Below, piece by piece: positions 17,505-27,577 of a stretch of DNA of 64,000 bases; position 1 is the stretch's first letter; each line of letters begins with the position of its first letter. The position numbers and the translations under genes are program-made. Source of the stretch: Palsa-892 sp963751615 (GTDB taxonomy: Bacteria > Pseudomonadota > Alphaproteobacteria > Rhizobiales > Xanthobacteraceae); contig CAVVVG010000001.1 in NCBI GenBank assembly GCA_963751615.1, positions 1 through 64,000 of the forward strand. The letters run 5' to 3'. The notes under the pieces are model-generated. The model was not told the DNA's origin. It saw only the letters and a program-made list of their open reading frames with translations, and ran no database searches.

Positions 17505-19788
17505 TCAACGTAACCATAGCGCGAGTAATACTTGTTATGATAATAGCTTCCGCGATTGCTTTCGAATCTACCCAGCGCCGACATATTGACCTTATTCAAT
17601 ACGACACCCAACAAATGGTCTTGGACGATCTGAGATCTGCGTAGCGCGTGTGAAATAACATCGATGTTGGTAGCACCCCACTCAAGAACAAAAAGAAATG
17701 AATCTACGAGGTGTGCGCTGGAGCGAACATCAACTACTGGAGCAAGCGGAGGAAGATCGACAATGATGAAATCATATGTCTGACGGAGCTTGCTAAAAAT
17801 CTCTTTCATGGCATCTGATGCCATGATCTCATTGGTATGCGGCAAGCGATGTTTCAACGCCATTGGCGCAAAGTGCAACATGGTGGACGCGATCAGTCCA
17901 GAGTACTTCCGAGACCTGTGCTTTTCCGGAAATCACTTCGATCAAACCAGAGCTCGCGCTTGGCGTAAGCGATCGAGTAAGTGACGGGTTGCGAAGATCA
18001 CAATCGATCAGTACAACGCGCTTTCCCGAAAGGGCAATGAGCTGGGCCAAATTGGCTGCAACGGTTGTTTTTCCTTCATTCGGCAGCGCAGACGTGAGAC
18101 CGATCACACGATTATTTCGCGTAAGGCCGGCTAAATCGATAGAAACCTTAATTGACCGAATACCCTCAGCGTACCTCGAGAATGGCTCATCAACGACTTG
18201 CCAAAAGTGTTCCTGACTTCGCACGATCGTTCGCGGCCCAAATTTTGCGAGATCGGGTTTTTTACTGTTTTCTGTTGGTTCACTATGTTCTTTGAGTAGT
18301 GGCAACGTTGTGATGCATTCGACACCCAATAAATTTTCAACCTGATCTGTGGTGCGAATAACACGATCGAGCAGCTCGCGGACTAGAGCGGCTCCAAGCC
18401 CACCGGCTGCTCCAATGAAAATCGAGATAGCAAGAACAAGAAGCGTTCTCGGAGAGCTTTTGGACTGAGGTGGCGTAGCTAGAGTAATAAAGCGCGCCTC
18501 AGTAATTGGAAACGTCTGCTGTTGCACTGATTCCATATATCGCTGGAGAAAATTATCATAGAGAGCCCGGTATGATTGTGCCTGGCTTTCCAAATCTTTC
18601 AGTGCAACTTGAGCCTGGCTCGTCGTTTGTGACTCGGCAACAACAGTGCCCATACTTTGCTGAATCGACTCCGTGCGCGCCTTCGAGATTTCATAGTCGC
18701 TCTTATAGGTTTCCGCGATGCGGCTGAGTTCATCCAAAATAGACCGGCGGATCTCTCGCATCTCATTGCGAAGATTGACGACGGCAAGATGATCTGCGCC
18801 GTAGCGTGCCGACCAATCAGATTCCCGTTTCGTTATATCAAGCAATTGCCCACGCAATCGCACGATTACATCATTTCTCAAGGCATCAGTAACGTTGCCC
18901 TCAACAGCGCCGCTTCGCAGCACCACGTCTATCCGTTCTAAGCGTGCTTTGGCCTCGGCTTCTTGGGCTCGCGCAAGTACTAGTTGGCTGTTTATTTCGG
19001 CAAGCTGTTGATCGCCCATCAAACGGCCGCCAGATTCAACAATGTTATTTTTTGTTTTGTATTCAACAACTGCACGCTCAGCGGTGGCTGCTTGCTCCCT
19101 CAACTCGCGAAGACGATCCTGTAGCCACACACTTGCACGTCGGGTTGCTTGATACTTTGCTTCAAGCGTATCAACGAGATAGGCATCCACTACAGCATTC
19201 GCAATTTGTGCTGCTTTGCCCGGATAAGGAGACGTGAAGCTGATCTGAATAACGTAGGTTAACCCTATGCGTCTGATCGCAAGTCCTTTTTCAAAGGTAC
19301 CCACCGCGCTTCGTGTCAGATCAAATTCCGATGGTGGAGCGCCTGAATCAAATAATCCACTGACAAAACCTATAATTGAAGAAATTAGCCCACCTTTCGA
19401 ACGAACGAATTCCGGATCCTCGGTGAGGCGAAGATCCTTTATGACAGCAAGAGCGATATTTTCGGATTTTAGAATTTCGACTTGACTCTCTACAGCCGCA
19501 GAGTTCGATTCCGGGGTCGCCTACGACAGCCTGCTGGAAGAGCTGAACCTTTCGCGTATCGATAATAAGGGAGGCCTGTGCTGTGTAATGAGGGTTAGCA
19601 GAAAAAAGATAAACAAGGCCCAAAACCAAAATGATGGCCGCGACAAAAACGATAATGGGATACTCACGGCGCACGAACGCCACCGCGGCTGAAAAGGATT
19701 CAGCCGGTGATGCCATTCCAGCAGGAACGTCATCCCGAAATTCGGTCGACGACCTGATATCAGCGGGCGTTTTATCGACTTGTAGCAT
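17501..19788 (-). pseudogene. Wzc-type chain-length determinant / bacterial tyrosine kinase, frameshifted
   Basis: About 760 residues when joined. First helix FVAAIILVLGLVYLFSA, Wzz domain, coiled coil about 18600-19150 (LQDRLRELREQAATAERAVV), second helix TLLVLAISIFIGAAGGLGAA, then the cytoplasmic kinase: Walker A ALPNEGKTTVAANLA, Walker A' VVLIDCDLRNPS, Walker B YDFIIVDLPPLAPVVDVRS. The tail GSYYHNKYYSRYGYVE is the tyrosine cluster autophosphorylated in this family. One frame change near 19500 (after VVGDPGIE) and one near 17865 (between ALCANGV and HRLPHTNEI). Controls polymer length and export with the Wza-type protein. All functional motifs survive, so sequencing indels are plausible. 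Confidence 0.88.
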
Positions 19789-19795
19789 CTCTATT

Positions 19796-20014
19796 TTAAA
19801 CCACCGTCCGGCGTGTAACTGATTTCGCCTTCATGAGACCAAAGACCTCGTGGTTAGGCGATATGAGCTGAAAAGCCATGCCAATGTTATTGCCTAATCC
19901 ACGAGCTTCAATTTCACATAACTCATAACTCATCAATTCCGCTCGCTGTCTAACGCTCAGCGGATCATGAAGTAAAAGCCCAAAATTTGGCTTTCTATCC
20001 TTCAGCCGCCGCAT
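19796..20014 (-). CDS. Possible small protein between Wzc-type gene and exported protein
   Basis: A 72-codon frame (MRRLKDRKPNFGLLLHDPLS to VTRRTVV) fills the 240-base gap between two leftward EPS genes. No motif is recognised and the ribosome site is weak, so it may be chance. Listed because it is co-directional and closes the gap. Confidence 0.25.
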   Translation of the reverse strand: MRRLKDRKPNFGLLLHDPLSVRQRAELMSYELCEIEARGLGNNIGMAFQLISPNHEVFGLMKAKSVTRRTVV

Positions 20015-20030
20015 TCATGAGATCTAATAT

Positions 20031-20684
20031 TTACTGGCTAACTGATCTGCTTGATGACCTCGACCTCACAGCAGTGCTACCCGTAATTGTGACGGGATTG
20101 AGGGTTGTGCCGCCGGACACCGTCCCTGAACCGATCGATGTGCCGCTATTAATATTCCGGGAACCTCCGGTTACTTGCAAGAACCCTGAAACATAGGCTG
20201 TCGAAGCCGGTGCGCCGGCACCGGTTGAAGCGGTTGCCGTTTCTTGGCCGCCATCGGAAACAAATGCGGTCAAAGCCACACCAAACCCAGTAGCCGCCAG
20301 CTGAGACTGTATCTGCCCAGCGAAGCTCTGATCAGCTTCCACACCGGTTCCCAAGCATATCCGGGATGCCGATGCGAGACCTGAGCCGATCGCAGCTTGC
20401 TGATGGGGGTTGGCAGAACTCAGCAATTTAATCACAATCGGGAGCGTCGCCTCGTCAGAGGCTACAAATTTGCCGATAGAGCTGATGAGCTCATCCCCAC
20501 CCGCTGGATTGCTTGCAAGCACTTCTGTTGGATTGCTCAAAAAGCTCTGGACCTTGTCCGGCGAAAGACGACTCTCAGGCGCGTAACAAGCCGCGTGGGC
20601 AACACTTCCGAGGCTGATATTGAATGCGATTAGGGTGGCAACCCTAATGGGAGACATAATCCGTGCCTTCCATCGATTATTCAT
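20031..20684 (-). CDS. Exported hypothetical protein of the EPS locus
   Basis: 217 residues. N-terminal leader MSPIRVATLIAFNISLGSVA with cleavage about AHA/ACY. The mature part has a helical segment (LSPDKVQSFLSNPTEVLASN, IGKFVASDEATLPIVIKLLS) followed by a low-complexity Gly/Ser/Thr tail (STGAGAPASTAYVSGFLQV, SGTSIGSGTVSGGTTLNPV). Two Cys residues in the mature part could form a disulfide. Same strand and spacing as wzc, wzy and wza, so probably one transcript. I do not recognise the family; a periplasmic accessory role in polymer export is an inference from position. Confidence 0.65.
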   Translation of the reverse strand: MNNRWKARIMSPIRVATLIAFNISLGSVAHAACYAPESRLSPDKVQSFLSNPTEVLASNPAGGDELISSIGKFVASDEATLPIVIKLLSSANPHQQAAIGSGLASASRICLGTGVEADQSFAGQIQSQLAATGFGVALTAFVSDGGQETATASTGAGAPASTAYVSGFLQVTGGSRNINSGTSIGSGTVSGGTTLNPVTITGSTAVRSRSSSRSVSQ

Positions 20685-20848
20685 GGTTGCATCCTCTCTG
20701 TCATTTCCACAACGCTATTATGTTAATTATAGCACGAGACTAAGAAATTCGCCAATAAATATAAAGATCTTCGCTAATTCGATCAAAGCTCGTTCCTATA
20801 TGGTGGTTAACGTGTGATTCTACCACTCTGAACAGGACGATCGCGTTA

Positions 20849-22213
20849 TCAACCATTGCGTTCCGGCGTTGAAAAGGATTGGGCAAAACCGATCCCGATC
20901 ATCGAGTAGAAAGGAATTGCATAGCCTGGAATCTGGAGCGAGAAATCGATCAACGAATGCGTGAGGCCAAGGAAGCCTATTGAGAGGCCAGCAATTGGCA
21001 ACGCCAAATCACGGTGTCGGTGTAAGACGCCAAGTATCAATCGTACAACGATGAAAACCCAGCCGATGACCACGATAGCAGCAGCGGGAATACCGATGTC
21101 TGACGTGATCTCAAGGAGCGTATTGTGGGCCCTGGTCCATACTCCCCACATTGAGATTTCAGCACTACGATAGGCAGGATAAGCCGCTTCGAAAGTACCA
21201 AATCCTGTACCAAACCATGGGTTGTCACCGATCATCTTCAACGTAGAACGGTAAGTTGCTAATCGTCCGCTATCAGCAACACCTTCGAAATCAAACCGAC
21301 TACTCACCCCTGTTCCCATAATTTGCAGGAGCACCAATAAGACCGCTCCCGCGGTCAACACGATCGTGAAGACCCCCGTCCTACTGCGTAATATACGACG
21401 GTAGCTGCATGTTACAGCAATCAAAAGAGCTGCCAGTGACAGCACAACACCGGCTCGTGACTGCGTTAAAAACATCGCCGTCATACACAAAATCAACATC
21501 CCGATTGCAACGATGATCCCGCGCGTTGCGTTATTAAGAACGTGGCTGATAATCCCGCGCAAGGAATCGGCATCATGAGGAAACAAATCCCGTATCTTTT
21601 GGAGTCCGATCAAAAACCAGACCACGGAGCAACTGCCGAAGAACACGGCAGCCGTATTTCGATTAATAAATGTCCCAGTGAGGACGTTGAGGTATGAGAC
21701 CTTTTCACGCCACAGCACTTTGGTGGGTTCGAGTAAGAATGCCGCAATCGAATACAGAGCGTAGGCAGCCCCCGCCCATGCGAATACCCAAAAGAGGCGC
21801 CAGGCTAGTATGCGATCTACGCCCACAATAAAACTTACGGTCAGCGTGAGCAGCGCGAGTAATGGCCCCCCAATTGAAAACCATGGCTGATTTCTTGAGA
21901 TCGACACACTGGCTGGAATAGATTTACCGAGCGCGTTTTCGGCCTCAGCCCAAATTGAATGGGGCATAGCGACCCAGGGTTGGAGTGCAACTTGCTCGTG
22001 GAGCACAAAGCCAAGGACGATTGCGACCGCAGCTGAGAGAACCAACGGAGCATAATGCATTGGCCGTAAAGAGCGGGTGCTGCAAACAATCAGGGCGATT
22101 GCGAGTACAACGCACCAAAATGCAATTACGAAAGGCTCGGTTGACCCAAACGGTAGCGGCGCCCCCACAGTAGCGAATGCTAAAAGTGCCCAACTCACAC
22201 GATTGTTGAACAC
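20849..22213 (-). CDS. Wzy-type polysaccharide polymerase / O-antigen-ligase-like membrane protein
   Basis: 454 residues, about eleven membrane helices. The Wzy_C core appears around residues 170-330: TGTFINRNTAAVFFGSCSVV, FLTQSRAGVVLSLAALLIAV and the periplasmic loop DNPWFGTGFGTFEAAYPAYR with RAHNTLLEITSDIGI. These are the conserved Arg, Gly and HN positions of polymerases and ligases. It most likely joins lipid-linked repeat units in the periplasm. Lies between the Wza-type and exported-protein genes on the same strand. Shows clear similarity of layout with the broken gene at 25361-26727. Polymerase versus ligase cannot be settled from sequence alone. Confidence 0.85.
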   Translation of the reverse strand: MFNNRVSWALLAFATVGAPLPFGSTEPFVIAFWCVVLAIALIVCSTRSLRPMHYAPLVLSAAVAIVLGFVLHEQVALQPWVAMPHSIWAEAENALGKSIPASVSISRNQPWFSIGGPLLALLTLTVSFIVGVDRILAWRLFWVFAWAGAAYALYSIAAFLLEPTKVLWREKVSYLNVLTGTFINRNTAAVFFGSCSVVWFLIGLQKIRDLFPHDADSLRGIISHVLNNATRGIIVAIGMLILCMTAMFLTQSRAGVVLSLAALLIAVTCSYRRILRSRTGVFTIVLTAGAVLLVLLQIMGTGVSSRFDFEGVADSGRLATYRSTLKMIGDNPWFGTGFGTFEAAYPAYRSAEISMWGVWTRAHNTLLEITSDIGIPAAAIVVIGWVFIVVRLILGVLHRHRDLALPIAGLSIGFLGLTHSLIDFSLQIPGYAIPFYSMIGIGFAQSFSTPERNG

Positions 22214-22448
22214 CTGCTTGAGCCCATTCTGCCGTCCACACGCATCGAAGTGCGAATTTGTCTAATAGCGCCGAGGTTTCGCGGAAAATGGCAGCGTCGC
22301 ACCGAACGTCCTCTCGCGGGGGAGGTTGTCTTGAAAATTACGCTCGCGACAACCGGCCGCCACCGTAATAAACGATCGAGTCTTCGTAATCGAAGACGAA
22401 CCTAGTGCTGCGAACAACCAAAACAATGAATGCAGTACTTGAAGATAC

Positions 22449-23745
22449 TTAGCATCCAACCGTGCCCTTACACTTCGCTTCCCATACCCCTGCATTCCCC
22501 TCGCGGAATGTCGCAATGGCAATCCGCATAAAGGTCAAGACTTTTGCAATCTCGACCGTTACCGCATTGGATGCAAACAGCACGTCATTATTGCGCATCA
22601 GGAATCTTTGAGCATGAAAAATGCCCGTTGGATCGCGGAGGTTTAAATTATAAATGACAGGATACCTACCTTCGTCCGTCTCCGTGGTCGGAATCCCGAT
22701 CATTGCCTCGACAGCAGGAGCCTTTGCGTAATACGGAATGTTGGTTGGCTCGATGCTAACATTAATGCCGAGTGCTGCAGCCACCCTCTTGGACTTTAAC
22801 CGATACAAAAAAATCGACGACGGGTCGGCCTGGAGATCGCTGAGCCCAAAAGCCTTGCCCATGGCTTCAGCAAGGGTCAGATGTTCTTTATCAAAATTGA
22901 TTGAGGTCGGCTGCGGGGTGCCGCCAAGACCACCGGAGCTATTAAAGGCACCCATCGCAACAAACGTATGTGGCTCACGGTAAACAAAAATCGTATCGTT
23001 GTTCCGAATAAAGATATTGTTGGGTGGCGAATTCACCAATCGAAGGAATGAAATCGTTCCCCTTCGGCCGTCACGCACAAGGCTTACATAAGTCTCGTGA
23101 CCCGGAAACTTTGGGCCGCCTGCTCGCGTTAAAAGATCAAGGACCCGGTCGCCTTGAGCCGTTATAGGTAATCGTGTCGGCGTGTTTACTTCGCCAATTA
23201 CGCTGACCAGAGACGTTCTTTGGTCGCGGAGCGTTACCACTGCCTGCGGATCAATCGCTCGATTTCTGAGTTCGAGCTACGATTGTTTCCTGAACCTGCT
23301 GAGGCGTCTGGCCGAGTGCCCGGACCGGGCCGGCATAGGGGACCTGAATATTGCCGTTATGATCGACCGGTTGGTCCGGTAAGTCGATAAAGTTTCCCGC
23401 GCGTGATCCGGCGTCAGTGGGAATAAATAATCCGCCCGCCGCGGCTTCGTGAATTCTCACGCCAACGATGTCGCCGATACCAAACTTGATTTCGGCGGCT
23501 TCTCTGCGGTCACTGAACGCACCCGAAAGGTCGGGAGGCGCATTCTTTTTTAGGATACTGATTACATTGTCATTAATCGGGACCAGCGTGTAATCGATAT
23601 CGCCCTCAATGCGGTTGTGAGAGCGAACGTCCCAAGCGTAAGGGCCTTCAGTCGGAAATGCGCTGCAGCCCGCGAGAAGCCCCGCGACCCCAAGAAGACC
23701 AATGGTTACAATTGACGGCGCGCGAACCATCCGTAGGAAGGTCAT
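22449..23745 (-). pseudogene. Wza-type polysaccharide export lipoprotein, one frameshift
   Basis: Starts MTFLRMVRAPSIVTIGLLGV with lipobox LLAGCSA (lipidated Cys), then the Poly_export domain IKFGIGDIVGVRIHEAAAGG and IDLPDQPVDHNGNIQVPYAG. A frame change at about 23265 leads to LRNRAIDPQAVVTLRDQRTS and SLBB domains (VSVIGEVNTPTRLPITAQGD, VAMGAFNSSGGLGGTP). About 430 residues. A hydrophobic helical end may be the outer-membrane segment. Forms the outer-membrane channel for the EPS with the Wzc-type protein. A single repaired base gives a complete protein. Upstream is a 416-base region shared with divergent small genes. Confidence 0.88.
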
Positions 23746-24161
23746 CTGTTCAATCCCCACGGAAAAACGTTACCATCTCGAATTACGGATTCGCAATGAA
23801 CTGAGGGGCGATCCTGGCCAAAAAGGGCGGCCGAACGGGCGATTTAGCCATATATGTGGCTTCTTGGTCACAGGATCGCAAAGCCTTAAGAAATCGTAAA
23901 AATCTACTGAAATCCACGAAAAAAAGCTCAGCTTTGGGCGTCAGAATTCCCACATTGAAGTGTGTGCCAGCAGCCAATTTCATTCCAGATGTTACAATGA
24001 CCTCGGCTATCCCTTCCTTATGAGGTATCCGAGGGACGTCTACCATCAGGCCCCAGCACCGAGCTGGCACCCTCTAGGGGCTCATTTTTTACTGCACCAT
24101 ATTGAAGGCACTATTCTTGACCGTGGTTGCCGACAACCTGCCGCCGAATAAGGATTGTTCT
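23746..24161. promoter_or_regulatory. Divergent intergenic region of the EPS export operon
   Basis: 416 bases between the Wza-type gene (leftward) and a small exported protein (rightward). It must carry the promoter of the wza-wzy-wzc unit. I see no coding potential. A CCCTCTAGGG palindrome followed by GCTCATTTTTTA near 24070-24093 is a weak terminator-like element. Confidence 0.35.
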
Positions 24162-24533
24162 ATGGAACGCAGGCCGCTCACCACTATTTTCCTATTTGTG
24201 TGGATTGCAGCGTGCGCAATTGGCGATATTGCGAGTGCGAAAGCGCAAACCTCCGGACAAACTGGAATCCATAGTGTCGATATCTTCGGAAAACAGTGCT
24301 TCAAGGTTCAGGGCCTGGCGCGCGCCCAAGTGAATGCGCCGAATATCTTCGATCACGTGATTATCGTTGATAATCAATGCTTCAAACCTATGAAGTTTAA
24401 AGTTTGCTATACGAGATCTGAAACATGTACGGCGATGGCAGTTCCGGCCCGAAGCACCAAAGAAGGATGGCTCGGTTCATCCCCAATGCGATTTTTCCAA
24501 TATGACATTAAGGACATGCCCCGACTGTTTTAA
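24162..24533 (+). CDS. Small exported hypothetical protein
   Basis: 123 residues beginning MERRPLTTIFLFVWIAACAI with predicted cleavage about AKAQ. Mature part: VDIFGKQCFKVQGLARAQVN, VIIVDNQCFKPMKFKVCYTR, ETCTAMAVPA. Four Cys residues occur in two QCFK/VCY-type pairs, suggesting disulfides in the periplasm. I recognise no named family. The start is chosen at the signal peptide; an in-frame ATG 60 bases upstream gives no leader. Followed closely by another exported protein gene. Confidence 0.6.
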   Translation: MERRPLTTIFLFVWIAACAIGDIASAKAQTSGQTGIHSVDIFGKQCFKVQGLARAQVNAPNIFDHVIIVDNQCFKPMKFKVCYTRSETCTAMAVPARSTKEGWLGSSPMRFFQYDIKDMPRLF

Positions 24534-24566
24534 TCGTTGGTCCTAAAATTGATCGGCAATAGATTG

Positions 24567-25235
24567 ATGGGCTTCAACAGCATCGCCGCGCGCCGACATC
24601 GCATAAGCGTTGACCGCAAGTTCGTACTGGCTACTTTGATATCGACTGTGTTTTTTCCTATTGTTTGTCTCTCCCAACCACAGACGATCGAATCAAATAA
24701 TAGCGCCGATGCTTGCCGGTCAATCTCTGAGCGCTCGGCGCGAATACAATGCTATGAAACGCCCGGTCCGTCCGACAATCAAACGAAGGCCTATGGTGCA
24801 ATGATCGCCAGCGGTTGGGGGCTAGTGAAAACTTCCAATCCATCCGGCGGCGTTAGTATGATCAGCATTTCGCATGCGGCAGATACTAAAAAATCGGATC
24901 CCAATTTCGCGGGTATGGTTCTGCGCTGCGTCGAGGACCGGATTGAAATATTGTTGGTCGTAATTGAGCCCTATCGCCCAAGTGTTCAGATTAATCTCAC
25001 CGTCAAGGTCGACAATGGTTTGGCCTCAACCAACAGCGGAAGCATTGTCCCCCCAGGTATAATGATACGTCTTGCGCCCGAGGCCGCGAAATTCATCATG
25101 GAAGGCCAGCGCGCGCCCGATGAGTTAGATGTAAAATTGATATCCGAATCGGGAGCGATCAACAGGGGATTCGTGAAACTTGCTGGCCTTGAGCCTGCCA
25201 TCGTTACGCTCAAAAAGCTTTGTGCCGCACGGTAG
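24567..25235 (+). CDS. Exported hypothetical protein, VasI-like pattern
   Basis: 222 residues with an N-terminal hydrophobic leader (VLATLISTVFFPIVCLSQ). DACRSISERSARIQCYE resembles the C-x-x-I-x-x-x-x-x-R-x-x-CYD start of the VasI family, known from type VI secretion loci, and is followed by GWGLVKTSNP and a strand region VLRCVEDRIEILLVVIEPYR like its wxVxxx...LxCxxnrxxvyi part. No type VI genes are present here, so only the fold, not the system, is suggested. A TTG at 24537 could start it earlier. Three of its Cys residues are likely paired. Function unknown. Confidence 0.5.
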   Translation: MGFNSIAARRHRISVDRKFVLATLISTVFFPIVCLSQPQTIESNNSADACRSISERSARIQCYETPGPSDNQTKAYGAMIASGWGLVKTSNPSGGVSMISISHAADTKKSDPNFAGMVLRCVEDRIEILLVVIEPYRPSVQINLTVKVDNGLASTNSGSIVPPGIMIRLAPEAAKFIMEGQRAPDELDVKLISESGAINRGFVKLAGLEPAIVTLKKLCAAR

Positions 25236-25360
25236 ATATGGCTCCGACAAATTTCCGATCTTTACTTTCTTAGATTGGGAAGCGCTCTATCTTTCGCCGA
25301 AAGGACAAGTGATGTGATCTACGCGATTGACGTTTCCAAAGAGCCCTGTCCTACTCTTGA

Positions 25361-26727
25361 TTGACTTCTCGAAGCAGGCCATCGTCCACGAGACCCATTG
25401 CTGGTTTAAACCAAGTGTTCATCGGTTTTCTTCTAATTCTCGCCAATATTGCTCTCGTCCCTGTTTTTTTGTTTTTCGACGGGGCAATAGCTCAGTCATG
25501 TAGTACTGCGCTGTCGGCGATCGCGCTGGCGGTGGTCGCCTTTTATATGCAGCCCAAAGAAATCGACCATCTTCGTCCCATATTACTAAGCGCGGCGATT
25601 GCAGCATTGATACCGGCTGCATGGATGTTACTCCAAACATTGCCCCTTGGTTTTTTGGGTATTGGACATCCGATTTGGTCCAGCGCCAGCACCGCGCTTG
25701 GGTCAACACTATCAGCAAGTCTCAGCGTCGATCCTGGCGCCACACTGATCGCGTTCGGACACTATGCAGGATTTGTCGCCTTGGCCTCGCCACTTCAATC
25801 GTGACAATAGAGCGCCGCAAGGCCGAGTGGATGCTGTTCGCGCTTCTGGCCGCATCAACGACAATTGCTATTTTCGTATGGGCTCGACCGAGTATCGTTG
25901 TCGACCTCTCTCGATCTCCTTTTGCGAACGGAATTCTTCCCTGGATACCGACAGTCCTAGCGATTGGCAGCATTGTGGCGGTAGCGACTGCAATCCGAGC
26001 TTATGAGCGGAGTGAAACCAGAACCAAAGGACCAAGTTCGTTAATTTTGAGGGGGGCTGCCCAAAGACTGGCGCTAGGCATCGCTATCTTTGTTTTGTGC
26101 GCGACGGCGCTTATTCGAGTTGGACAGGGTTACATTCTAGCGGCGACTGCCGTTGCCCTAACCATTTTCGCCGCACTTGCACTAATCCGACGTTTAGGTT
26201 TCGGAGTATGGGGCTACTGGGGCAATTGGAATTGCGCTGACCGCTGCCGCATTTGCCCTATTCACCCAATCAGGCATCGTTCACTCAAGCAGTCCGCTGT
26301 TGGCCTTTGTTGATCCTGGGATCGTGAAAGGGATTGGGGTCGTGCGCGGATGCTCGCAGATATTCGTTGGAGTGGGAGCGGTGCCGGTACTTTCGCCGAG
26401 CTTATGCAGCTCTACGGCGACATCGATGCGGTATCAGCTAATACCGTTGCCCTATCGACTGGCGCGGTCATCGCCATCGAACTTGGTCGCCCCGCTCTTA
26501 TCTTCATTGAAATTTGCGTCATCATTCTTGTGCTCGTACTATTGCAGGCAACCATCAAGCGCGGACGCGATTGGTTTTTTCCTGCGGCCGGCGTCGCCTC
26601 AATCGTAATTTTAAGCATAGGAGCCTTCGGTGATACTGCTTTATTGACACCGGCTACCGCAACCCTCACATCCGTGCTCGTTGGTCTCGCGCTCGCCCAG
26701 TCAGTGGGACGAAGCGTAAAGCGATAG
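25361..26727 (+). pseudogene. Second Wzy/O-antigen-ligase-like membrane protein, frameshifted
   Basis: Three frames join into one polytopic protein. Part 1 (VFIGFLLILANIALVPVFLF, PILLSAAIAALIPAAWMLLQ, GHPIWSSASTALGSTLSASL) lines up with the N-terminal half of the Wzy at 20849-22213, which has HSIWAEAENALGKSIPASVS at the same place. Part 2 starts about 25800 (FALLAASTTIAIFVWARPSI). Part 3 starts about 26350 with ADIRWSGSGAGTFAELMQLY, the periplasmic Wzy_C loop, matching DNPWFGTGFGTFEAAYPAYR. The Arg/His residues of the ligase loop are less clear here. Probable diverged paralogue, broken near 25795 and 26210. The TTG start is uncertain. Confidence 0.65.
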
Positions 26728-26768
26728 TGATCGGCACTGTCGTGTCGAGATGTCAGTCGTCAGGATTT

Positions 26769-27413
26769 TCAGGAAACAGTTGAGCGGATCGTCCACCAGA
26801 GTTTTGGATCTTTGGAGGACTGCATTCTTACCCAGCGATATGGTGTTTCGGACCAGCGGCGAACGCTTGAATCAAGATTATCCAAGATGAAGTCCCCCTC
26901 TCGCGTGCTTACCACAAGGACAAGATGGTGCTCCCCCCAATTTGTGATGACCTCCGCTAGGAGAAGCGCACTTGTCGGCCACCCACGTGCTTGAGTTCAT
27001 AACGTTTGTGATCGCGAAATCATTACAATCACCGCGAGCTGGTGAGATCGTCCAATTCGCCTCGATGACGTTCGCGCTTTTCTGTTGTGGAATGATATGG
27101 CGATTGACGTCTGTGTTTACAGCGATTGAGTTCGGCACGACGCATTTCATCCAGAGAAATGCGGCCGTGCCGCATCGCAATCCGTTTTGTCTCGCATTCT
27201 TTTGGATTGCGCAAACAGAAAACTGAATGTGCGAACGGTGGGAGTACCGGCTGGTGGAGTTGAAGACGTTCAACCGAAGTTCCTCCTTTCGAACTGAAAT
27301 CCAGTCGATTGAGACATTCCCTCAAAAGATGCTGTCGTCGGCTCGGCCTGAAGGGCCAAAACGATGACTGCGGCGACACCGAGTTGTAGAGTGGTTTTCT
27401 TAAATCGGTGCAT
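26769..27413 (-). pseudogene. BTLCP (LapG-like) transglutaminase-type cysteine peptidase, frameshifted
   Basis: Recovered by joining frames on the minus strand. Signal-like start MHRFKKTTLQLGVAAVIVLA at 27413, then LPPFAHSVFCLRNPKEC, the diagnostic BTLCP block, SLDEMRRAELNR, VNTDVNRHIIPQ, the catalytic-Cys block SPARGDCNDFAIT, then GWPTSALLLAEVITNWGEHH, with the catalytic His, LVLVVSTREGDFILDNLDSS, with the acidic residue, and RWVRMQSSKDPKLWWTIR, stop at 26769. About 215 residues, normal for the family. Frame changes near 27275, 27120 and 26995. LapG members cut surface adhesins under c-di-GMP control; other BTLCPs are uncharacterised. Lies antisense between a Wzy-like gene and a phosphatase gene. 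Confidence 0.8.
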
Positions 27414-27577
27414 CTGCAAGCCTGCTCGAAGATCAGCGTGGCTTAGGTGCGTATAGAACAATCGAATAAACGCCATGTTACCAAACAACGTGGATCTCTT
27501 TGCCTTGGAACCCGATCACGTTAAGTTTCTATTAATTACCATTGCGTATGCGTATAATCTAAGCAAAATTGGCAATT

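Noticed and set aside
22262..22522. 86-codon minus-strand frame after the Wza-type gene
   Set aside because: Overlaps the Wza C-terminus by about 70 bases in another frame, and its sequence shows no motif or signal peptide.
24070..24095. Terminator between the EPS export operon and small exported genes
   Set aside because: Only a four-base stem precedes the T run; mentioned in the intergenic entry but not called.
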